A DNA stretch of 64,000 nt from Candidatus Vondammii sp. HM_W22 (GTDB lineage: Bacteria > Pseudomonadota > Gammaproteobacteria > Chromatiales > Chromatiaceae): positions 2,914,001 through 2,978,000 of the forward strand of contig NZ_CP099567.1 of the NCBI RefSeq assembly GCF_022530855.2. The letters are read 5' to 3'. The stretch's first letter is position 1. Every line of letters starts with the position of its first letter. Under the pieces are notes generated by a model. That model was not told where the DNA came from. It ran no database searches and saw nothing but the letters and a program-made list of their open reading frames with translations. Below are positions 57,791-64,000 of the stretch, one piece after another. Made by a program: the position numbers and the translations under genes.

Positions 57791-58711
57791 ATGCGGATCA
57801 TATTGCTGGGTGCGCCAGGTTCCGGCAAAGGGACCCAGGCAAAAAAATTGACCAGCTATTACGGTATTCCCCGTATCTCTACGGCGGAGATGGTCCGAGA
57901 GGCTGCGGCAGAGAGGAGCGAGGCCGGGAAACTGGCTAAACCCTATCTCGATCAGGGGCGGCATGTGCCTGACGAGATTGTTTGTGCCGTGTTCAAAGAG
58001 CGCTTCACCGAACCCGATGTGCGTAATGGCTTTTTGCTGGTCGGTTTCCCTAAAACGGCTTCCCAGTCCGATGCACTGGATGGGATTCTTGATGAGATGA
58101 ACCTCCCGCTAGATCTGGTGTTGTTGCTGGAGGGTGAATCTGATGATTTCATGGAGCGGCTGGAGGGGCGGCAGATTTGCCGGGCTTGTGGTCATACCTA
58201 TAATATTTTTAGTGCTCCCCTCCGGGTGGAGGGTATCTGTGATAAGTGTGGTGGACGGGTAAGGCGTCCAGCGGGCGATAATGATGAGGCTATCGCTAAC
58301 CGGATGCGAATCTATGAGGCTCAATCCGCCACCATGATTCAATACTACATACTCCATGGAAAACTGCGCCAGATCGATGCGGGAAGGGATTCTGAAGCCA
58401 CCTATGCTGCGATACGCAGGGTGATTGATGCGCACCCTCCGACAATTATAGAGACTGAACCCATTGTAGAGGCCGCTGAAGCGGTGAGCTTTGATCTGGC
58501 TCCAGAAGATGCTGAACCTTTGGTGGAGGCCGAGCCCGCTCCAGAGCGGATTGGAGCTGAGAAGATAAAGAGCAAGCCAGTAAAGACTGCTGGCGCCAAG
58601 AAAAAAGCGGTGCCAGTGAAAAAAGCAGTAACTAAGAAGAGGGCTACCCCGGCGAAGAAGGCCGCTGCCAGGAAAAAGACCGTTACAAAGAAAAAAGGCT
58701 CAAGGCGATAG
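57791..58711 (+). CDS. adk: Adenylate kinase with Lys/Ala-rich C-terminal tail
   Basis: 306 residues from the ATG at 57791, which follows AAAGGAG by 5 bp. P-loop LLGAPGSGKGTQAKKL. The LID is of the zinc type: CRACGHTY...CDKCGG. Catalytic ERLEGRQI and NRMRIYEAQSATMIQYY are kept. Unusual: STAEMVR replaces the normal STGDMLR, and GFPKT replaces GFPRT, an Arg to Lys change at a nucleotide-binding position. After about residue 220 an acidic linker (APEDAEPLVEAEPAPE) leads to a tail of about 45 residues of Lys-Lys-Ala repeats (VKKAVTKKRATPAKKAAARK), like histone-H1-type bacterial proteins. Normal Adk is 214-217. The tail may bind nucleic acid or phospholipid; inference only. Confidence 0.93.
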   Translation: MRIILLGAPGSGKGTQAKKLTSYYGIPRISTAEMVREAAAERSEAGKLAKPYLDQGRHVPDEIVCAVFKERFTEPDVRNGFLLVGFPKTASQSDALDGILDEMNLPLDLVLLLEGESDDFMERLEGRQICRACGHTYNIFSAPLRVEGICDKCGGRVRRPAGDNDEAIANRMRIYEAQSATMIQYYILHGKLRQIDAGRDSEATYAAIRRVIDAHPPTIIETEPIVEAAEAVSFDLAPEDAEPLVEAEPAPERIGAEKIKSKPVKTAGAKKKAVPVKKAVTKKRATPAKKAAARKKTVTKKKGSRR

Positions 58712-58866
58712 CAAGTCGTGTTGCCGCCTTAGCCTCTCGTTTCTAGGCGATGGGTATAGCATTGGTACTGTTGGGCTACCAGGTTCAGCCAAACTGCTTC
58801 AATCGGCCGGAATGGCCGGTTAGAGCAGGCTTTCAGCCGATAGTGTTTTCATTTGCTCGAAAAAAC

Positions 58867-60225
58867 TTACTCCCCGGCAATCATCATGGATTCAATAAGC
58901 CATGACCCGGTTCGAATGCTGCCTCTAAGCTCTTCGTCGTTACCGACGGCGATTAGCTGGGAGAACATCTGTTTCATGTTCCCGGCAATGGTGATCTCTT
59001 CCACCGGGTATTGGATCTCTCCATTTTCAACCCAGAAACCGGCAGCTCCACGGGAGTAGTCGCCGGTGACCATATTTGTTCCCTGGCCCATCATCTCGGT
59101 GACCAGCAAACCGGAATCCATCTCTTTGATGAGACTGTTCAGGTCCCGTTCTCCGGGGTCAATGGCCAGATTGCGGACGCCGCCGGCATTACCGGTAGTC
59201 TGCATGCCCAGTTTTCGTGCTGAGTAGCTGCCCAGGATATAGCTCTGGAGCATGCCGTTCTCGACGATGTTTTTGGCGGCGGTAGCGACACCCTCACCAT
59301 CGAAAGGGGAGCTGGAAAGGCCGCCCTGGAGCAAGGGGTTTTCGTGAATATGGACAAAATCGGGGAAAACCTGTTTGCCCAGATGATCCAGCAGAAAGCT
59401 TGCCTGGCGATAGAGCGATGTGCCGCTGATGGCGCCGAGCAATACCCGCAGCAGGCTGACAGCAACATCGGACTGGAAAATGACAGGTGCTTCCCGGGTG
59501 GAGATTTTACGGGCGCCCAGTCGGGCGAGTGTCCGCTCGCCCGCTTTTTGTCCGACAGAGACGGAGGACTCCATGTTTTCTGCTTTGCGTGCAACGGTAT
59601 ACCAGTAGTCGCGCTGCATGGAGTCACCTTGTTGCCCGATGACGGAACAGCTGAGGCTGTGTCGGCTGCTTGGAAAACCGCCGATAAATCCGTGGCTGTT
59701 AGCATAAACCTGCAGCCCGTTGTGGCTATTGATTCCCGCTCCCTCGGAGTTTGTAATCTGTGCATCCAGATCAAGGGCGGCAGCTTCACACTCTTTGCCC
59801 AAATCGACAGCACTCTCCACATCGAGATTCCACGGGTGGTAGAGATCCAGGTCAGGGGTATCCTTGGCCATCAGCTCTTTATCCGCCAATCCGGCGCAAT
59901 CGTCTTCTGATGTGTAATGTGCAATATTGCACGCCGCTTTCACGGTATCCTTGATCGCCTCGTGGCTGAAATCAGAGGTGCTGGCAGAACCTTTGCGCTG
60001 ACCGAGATAGACGGTAATTCCAAGTCCCTGGTCGCGGGTGTGTTCGATAGTCTCCACCTCACCCATGCGAACATTGACACAAAGTCCAGCATCAATGGAA
60101 ACGGCTGCTTCCGAGGCGCTGGCACCCTGTTTTTCGGCTTCAGTCAGCAGATCCATAACCATCTGCTGCAATTGGGCCTGACGCTGTTTCATATTATCAA
60201 TTTCTCTCATTATTTTTACGGCCAT
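58867..60225 (-). CDS. pmbA: Metalloprotease subunit PmbA/TldE
   Basis: 452 codons from 60225; inner ATGs at 60210 and 60192 (the latter with GAGAGA 9 bp upstream) are possible starts, giving 447 or 441. Motifs: EVETIEHTRDQGLGITVYLG, QRKGSASTSDFSHEAI, ITNSEGAGINS, SSPFDGEGVATAAKNIVENG, GDYSRGAAGFWVENGEIQYP. TldE is the partner of TldD in a heterodimeric protease that degrades or trims peptides (microcin B17 maturation, CcdA turnover). tldD lies just upstream. Confidence 0.96.
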   Translation of the reverse strand: MAVKIMREIDNMKQRQAQLQQMVMDLLTEAEKQGASASEAAVSIDAGLCVNVRMGEVETIEHTRDQGLGITVYLGQRKGSASTSDFSHEAIKDTVKAACNIAHYTSEDDCAGLADKELMAKDTPDLDLYHPWNLDVESAVDLGKECEAAALDLDAQITNSEGAGINSHNGLQVYANSHGFIGGFPSSRHSLSCSVIGQQGDSMQRDYWYTVARKAENMESSVSVGQKAGERTLARLGARKISTREAPVIFQSDVAVSLLRVLLGAISGTSLYRQASFLLDHLGKQVFPDFVHIHENPLLQGGLSSSPFDGEGVATAAKNIVENGMLQSYILGSYSARKLGMQTTGNAGGVRNLAIDPGERDLNSLIKEMDSGLLVTEMMGQGTNMVTGDYSRGAAGFWVENGEIQYPVEEITIAGNMKQMFSQLIAVGNDEELRGSIRTGSWLIESMMIAGE

Positions 60226-60262
60226 TTTTTCTGCTAACTTGAATAAGCGCCTTTACGGAAGC

Positions 60263-61708
60263 TCATTTTCTAGTTGTCCCACCTACTGTGAGCTGATCAA
60301 TTTTCAGCGTCGGCTGACCCACGCCCACAGGCACGCTCTGGCCCTCTTTTCCACAGGTGCCAACACCTGCATCCAGTTCAAGGTTGTTGCCAATCATGCT
60401 GACTCTGGTCAGTACATCGGGACCGTTGCCAATCAGGGTGGCCCCTTTTACCGGGTGGGTCACTTTGCCATTTTTGATCAGGTAGGCCTCGCTGGCGGAA
60501 AAGACAAACTTCCCGGAGGTGATATCCACCTGCCCGCCAGCAAAGTTGACGGCGTATAACCCGTTCTCCACCGAGGCGATGATCTCTTCAGGATCCATTT
60601 CTCCCGGCAGCATGTAGGTATTGGTCATGCGTGGCATTGGCAGGTGGGCGTAGGACTCTCTACGCCCGTTTCCTGTTGATGAAACACCCGTCAGCCGGGC
60701 ATTGAGTTTGTCCTGCAGGTAGCCTTTGAGAATGCCATTCTCGATCAGTATTGTCTGTTGCGAGGTGGTGCCTTCATCGTCCATGTTGAGTGAACCGCGC
60801 CGTCCAGGCAGCGTTCCATCATCAACGATGGTGCAGCCGGTTGCCGCCACTTTCTCTCCAATGCGGCCGGAAAAAGCCGATGTCCCTTTGCGGTTGAAGT
60901 CGCCTTCAAGTCCATGGCCAATCGCTTCGTGCAGCAATATGCCAGGCCAGCCGGCACCCAGAACAACCGTCATACTGCCGGCGGGGGAGGGGATTGCCTC
61001 CAGGTTGACCAGGGCTTGCCGCACGGCTTCTCCAGCGTACCACAGAGCGCGATCTTCATCAATGAAAAACTGGAAGCTCTCTCTTGCGCCACCGCCGCTG
61101 GAGCCCTGTTCACGCTGGCCCTTGGATTCGACAATGACATTGACGTTGCAACGTACCAGTGGGCGTACATCGCCGCAAAGTGTCCCATCGCTGGCGACGA
61201 CCAGCACCACATCATGGGCTGATACCAGGCTGGCGGTCACCTGTTTGACCCGTGGGTCCTGTTTGCGCGCTTCGGCATCCAGCCGCTGCAGCAGGTCCAC
61301 TTTCTCCTGCTCACTCATGGTTGTCAGAGGGTTGATCGGTTCATATAGCGTGTGGCTGACAGCAGTGGCCTGGATTTTAATATGGTTTTGTTGTCCGCTT
61401 TGGGCGATGGCCCTGGCTGTCCTCCCTGCTTCGAGCAGGCTGGGAAGTTGAATTTCATCGGTGTAGGCGAAGCCGGTTTTTTCGCCGCTGATTGCGCGAA
61501 CGCCAACACCCTGTTCGATGTTGTAGTTGCCTTCTTTGATGATGCCGTCTTCCAATACCCATGACTCCAGGCGGCTTGCCTGAAAGTAGAGATCGGCCAT
61601 ATCAACTTGGTTGGAGAGCAGCTGCTCCATAACCCTGTCCAGGTCACTCTCTTTGAGTTCGGCAGGGGCGAGTAGTGTATTGCGGGCTATAGCGATGGGA
61701 TCGGGCAT
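60263..61708 (-). CDS. tldD: Metalloprotease TldD
   Basis: 481 residues from the ATG at 61708 ([20 protein letters not shown]), the length of E. coli TldD. The frame is open 22 codons further. Zinc motif [20 protein letters not shown] (HExxxH) and the conserved [40 protein letters not shown]. It acts with PmbA/TldE. The order yhdP-nit-tldD-pmbA is common in gammaproteobacteria. No nearby precursor peptide gene suggests a housekeeping, not a microcin, role. Confidence 0.97.
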   Translation of the reverse strand: MPDPIAIARNTLLAPAELKESDLDRVMEQLLSNQVDMADLYFQASRLESWVLEDGIIKEGNYNIEQGVGVRAISGEKTGFAYTDEIQLPSLLEAGRTARAIAQSGQQNHIKIQATAVSHTLYEPINPLTTMSEQEKVDLLQRLDAEARKQDPRVKQVTASLVSAHDVVLVVASDGTLCGDVRPLVRCNVNVIVESKGQREQGSSGGGARESFQFFIDEDRALWYAGEAVRQALVNLEAIPSPAGSMTVVLGAGWPGILLHEAIGHGLEGDFNRKGTSAFSGRIGEKVAATGCTIVDDGTLPGRRGSLNMDDEGTTSQQTILIENGILKGYLQDKLNARLTGVSSTGNGRRESYAHLPMPRMTNTYMLPGEMDPEEIIASVENGLYAVNFAGGQVDITSGKFVFSASEAYLIKNGKVTHPVKGATLIGNGPDVLTRVSMIGNNLELDAGVGTCGKEGQSVPVGVGQPTLKIDQLTVGGTTRK

Positions 61709-61812
61709 CAGTTTCCAGGGTTTGTCTGTTAGGTTATCTTCAGCATTGGGCTGTTGCGGTTGTTTTTCAACCACATATGCTGCCTGGTATTTGCAGGGGT
61801 TGCCCCTCGCAT

Positions 61813-62643
61813 TCAGTCACATTTCAGCGTTCGATGATCTATCGTCGGGAAGTTACGGCGGGTGCTGGAGAGATATTCTAAATCCATGTCACAGCTGACG
61901 GAACCAGTACCGCGAGGCACCTGTGCCAGTACGCTGCCCCAGGGGTCGACAATCATACTGTGGCCATGGGTCTCCCGCCCGTTCATATGGAACCCGCCTT
62001 GTGCCGCGGCAATAACATAGCTGAGATTTTCGATGGCTCTTGCACGTACCAGGGTTTCCCAATGGGTTTTGCCGGTGATGGCGGTGAAAGAGGAGGGTAT
62101 GCAGGCCACCTCCATCCCCTGGTCCAGCAGTTTGCGAAAGATTTCAGGGAAGCGCAGATCGTAGCAGATGGCGATGCCGAGCTTGCCGAAAGGGGAGTCA
62201 ACAACAACCACCTCATCCCCTGCTTCGATAGTTTCGGATTCTTTGTAGCGTTCATTCGCCTCGATCAAATTGACATCGAACAGATGGATCTTGTCATAGC
62301 GGGCGACCAGTTTACCTTCGCTGTTATAGACCATGCAGGCAGCACGCACTTTGCTGTTGTCGTGGGCCTCAAGGGGGATGGTTCCACCCACCAGCCAGAT
62401 GCCGTAACGTTTTGCCAGTTGGCTGAGGAAATCCTGTAGGGGACCATTACCCTCCGTCTCCCTGATGGCGCACATGTCACGGTCATGCTTACCCATAAAG
62501 GCGAAGTTTTCAGGTAGTACCACCAGGCCTGCGCCATTCTCTACCGCTTCCGCAGCCAAGCGCTCGGCCTCCAGTAGGTTGGCGCTGACATCGGAGCTGC
62601 TGGCCATCAGAATAGCGGCAATTTTTTGATTCTTAGTAATCAT
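61813..62643 (-). CDS. Nitrilase-superfamily amidase (Nit1/YbeM-like)
   Basis: 276 residues. Catalytic triad: Glu in [11 protein letters not shown], Lys in [12 protein letters not shown], Cys in [36 protein letters not shown] and [15 protein letters not shown] are typical. Matches deaminated-glutathione amidase Nit1 more than nitrilases proper. That it hydrolyses dGSH is inference from family. It lies between tldD and yhdP. Confidence 0.92.
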   Translation of the reverse strand: MITKNQKIAAILMASSSDVSANLLEAERLAAEAVENGAGLVVLPENFAFMGKHDRDMCAIRETEGNGPLQDFLSQLAKRYGIWLVGGTIPLEAHDNSKVRAACMVYNSEGKLVARYDKIHLFDVNLIEANERYKESETIEAGDEVVVVDSPFGKLGIAICYDLRFPEIFRKLLDQGMEVACIPSSFTAITGKTHWETLVRARAIENLSYVIAAAQGGFHMNGRETHGHSMIVDPWGSVLAQVPRGTGSVSCDMDLEYLSSTRRNFPTIDHRTLKCD

Positions 62644-62798
62644 TATTTATGACTATCGCTGTCTGAAAATTTATTACTAAATTACCGGGCATGCATAGTC
62701 TGCCGCGATAAATCTGCCTGCAGAATAGCATTAACCCCCATCCCTCACCAGAGTTGGGGCGTATAGATAGCGTGATCGGTTTCCTGTAACAGGCAGTG

Positions 62799-64000
62799 TC
62801 AGTTGCTGGGCAGCGTACCTTTGTCGTCCGGCTCCTGATAGGTTTGTCCGGTGGGTTTCATCGCTTTGAATAAGCGGGAAAAGAACCCCTTCTGCTGCTC
62901 CTGATCTTCAGTGATTTGATCTGCGGAAGCTCCAGCGTCTGCATCTGGATTCACCTCCTGACGATTGAATTCGTTATCAGTAAGGGAAAATTGGCGTTGG
63001 CCATGAGGTGACAGAAGCTGCCAAGTTTTTGTCTCACCCTGTTTCGGGGAGTAGATAGAGCTTATGTCTGTAGCTTCGTCTGTGGCGTTCGGGCGTTCAA
63101 TGGTTTTTGGCGTGAGGATGGGTTCAAACCAGGGGCCAGCGGCCGTATATTGGATCTGTGTCACTTTATCCAGCTCTTTTCCGATAATCTGTTGTGCCAG
63201 AAAAAGTGCTGCCCCGACTGCCGGTCCGGCGGCAATAGCACCCGCCATCGTCAGACTGGAAGAGAGGCGGGGAGTGATGGTGACCAGTTGATCGAAATCT
63301 TCGCTGCTCAGACCGATTCTTCCCGCAATTTCGATGGTTGCAGATGGGCCGGACATGACGAAGTTATTGGTATAGGCATCACCACTGTCGAGCAGAAAAT
63401 CGCCTTCTATGCTGTCGAATGCGAAGCCTTTTTTGAATATATCGCTGAAATCTAGGGTAAGACGGCGCTGCAGTGCGCCGATATTAAGTAGTCCAAAGAT
63501 TCTGCCGATGCCCAGGTCCACCTCTAAAAAGCGGCCTTTGCCGATCTGTATGCCAACCTGGCCGTTGAGCCTCTCTTTTTGGAAACCCAGGAGTGATCCC
63601 TGCCAATTCAACCGGCTATTTATCTCTGCAGGAGCGTTGTCGATATTTTGGGTAAAACCAAGGTCCCTCAGAAGTTCTCCCAGATTATTGCTTTCCAGAG
63701 AGAGGGTTGTGTTGGTGGCTTGTGTGCCGTTGGTGGCTTGTGACCATTGCAATGCAGCCGACAGCTGGAGTCTTTTTGACTTAAGCGTGAGGGTCTGAAT
63801 CTCCCAGCCTTCAGGGCGTTTACGCGAGATTAACTGCAGTGCTCCAAACGGATGAGAGTTGATGGTTACCTGGTCTATGGTTGCTTCAATAGCCGGCAAT
63901 TCTGCCGGGTTGTAATCGACCGCTGTATCTTCCTGTGAGGATGGAATATTATCCGGGTCAAGAGTGATATCAAGCTTTTTCAGGATGGCCCGGATTGGTG
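62799..64000 (-). CDS. yhdP: YhdP-like AsmA-family envelope protein, N-terminus outside window
   Basis: The minus-strand frame is open from the window edge to 62799, 400 codons, so an inner start is not needed. The AsmA-2 C-terminal region is present: NGQVGIQIGKGRFLEVDLGI, GRIFGLLNIGALQRRLTLDF, FAFDSIEGDFLLDSGDAYTN and TMAGAIAAGPAVGAALFLAQ then QIIGKELDKVTQIQYTAAGP. YhdP moves phospholipid to the outer membrane, with TamB and YdbH. An extra acidic/Gln tail of about 85 residues (TSIYSPKQ... to PDDKGTLPSN) follows the family end. Confidence 0.88.
   Translation of the reverse strand, partial: PIRAILKKLDITLDPDNIPSSQEDTAVDYNPAELPAIEATIDQVTINSHPFGALQLISRKRPEGWEIQTLTLKSKRLQLSAALQWSQATNGTQATNTTLSLESNNLGELLRDLGFTQNIDNAPAEINSRLNWQGSLLGFQKERLNGQVGIQIGKGRFLEVDLGIGRIFGLLNIGALQRRLTLDFSDIFKKGFAFDSIEGDFLLDSGDAYTNNFVMSGPSATIEIAGRIGLSSEDFDQLVTITPRLSSSLTMAGAIAAGPAVGAALFLAQQIIGKELDKVTQIQYTAAGPWFEPILTPKTIERPNATDEATDISSIYSPKQGETKTWQLLSPHGQRQFSLTDNEFNRQEVNPDADAGASADQITEDQEQQKGFFSRLFKAMKPTGQTYQEPDDKGTLPSN

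Noticed and set aside
60726-61451. Plus-strand 241-codon frame opposite tldD
   Set aside because: Ser/Thr/Pro-rich antisense shadow of tldD.
58867-61708. TldD/PmbA as part of a ribosomally made peptide (microcin-like) system
   Set aside because: No short precursor-peptide gene, cyclodehydratase or export gene is near; the order yhdP-nit-tldD-pmbA is the ordinary housekeeping one.

Overview
The window looks like a chromosomal segment of a gammaproteobacterium. Supporting this are the rho/trxA/rhlB and yrfG/nudE/cysQ neighbourhoods, Coq7 (ubiquinone synthesis), a Vfr/Crp-type regulator, an OmpC-like porin, and the order yhdP, nitrilase, tldD, pmbA. The set ppa, hppA (H+-pyrophosphatase) and PPi-type phosphofructokinase is an arrangement I associate with autotrophic sulfur oxidisers and their invertebrate symbionts and with methanotrophs. 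With the heavy load of decayed insertion sequences (IS), a thiotrophic, possibly host-associated lineage is likely, but that is inference; no sulfur-oxidation or carbon-fixation gene is in the window.

Layout. 1-3930 (minus): a MoxR ATPase - DUF58 - DUF4381 - BatA - BatB operon, cut by the window edge. 3931-9344: ilvA, then a block of IS remnants, then rpiA. The block lies between two genes that are often neighbours. 9345-13000: rpiA, a porin, tRNA-Gln and rplM-rpsI. 13080-14120: a decayed IS256 transposase. 14277-25511: an orphan glcF-like Fe-S subunit, coq7, an OsmC protein, crp/vfr, two hypotheticals, a broken stomatin (SPFH)-NfeD pair, a ttcA-like gene and an RND efflux operon. 25651-38865: a TraB protein, a lipoprotein, an AI-2E family permease, a broken glutamate-cysteine ligase (GCS2) gene, murU, rho, trxA, rhlB, a YkgJ protein, yrfG, nudE, cysQ, a double-thioredoxin periplasmic protein and a DUF4124-like protein.

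38903-47700 is an IS graveyard built from IS5, ISL3, IS1595, IS21 and IS256 pieces. Its last part is a TRAP dicarboxylate transporter (dctM/dctQ) that has been cut up by IS insertions, frameshifts and stops. Several element ends, target duplications and an ISL3-derived miniature element can be read directly. Only one transposase there (IS256 family, 45365-46612) is still open.

47737-64000: uvrD, another IS remnant, engB, moaC, a phosphodiesterase, then the pyrophosphate group ppa - hppA - pfp. Next come a small hypothetical gene, an unusual adenylate kinase with a lysine/alanine-rich tail, pmbA, tldD, a nitrilase-family amidase and the end of yhdP (cut by the window edge).

How it works together (inference): PPi-PFK can release PPi when it dephosphorylates fructose or sedoheptulose bisphosphate. 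HppA can use that PPi to pump protons, Ppa competes by hydrolysing it, and the neighbouring adenylate kinase balances adenylates. I found no CRISPR array, prophage or clear new defence system. The most unusual items are the tailed adenylate kinase beside the PPi genes and the legible chronology of IS insertion and gene decay.
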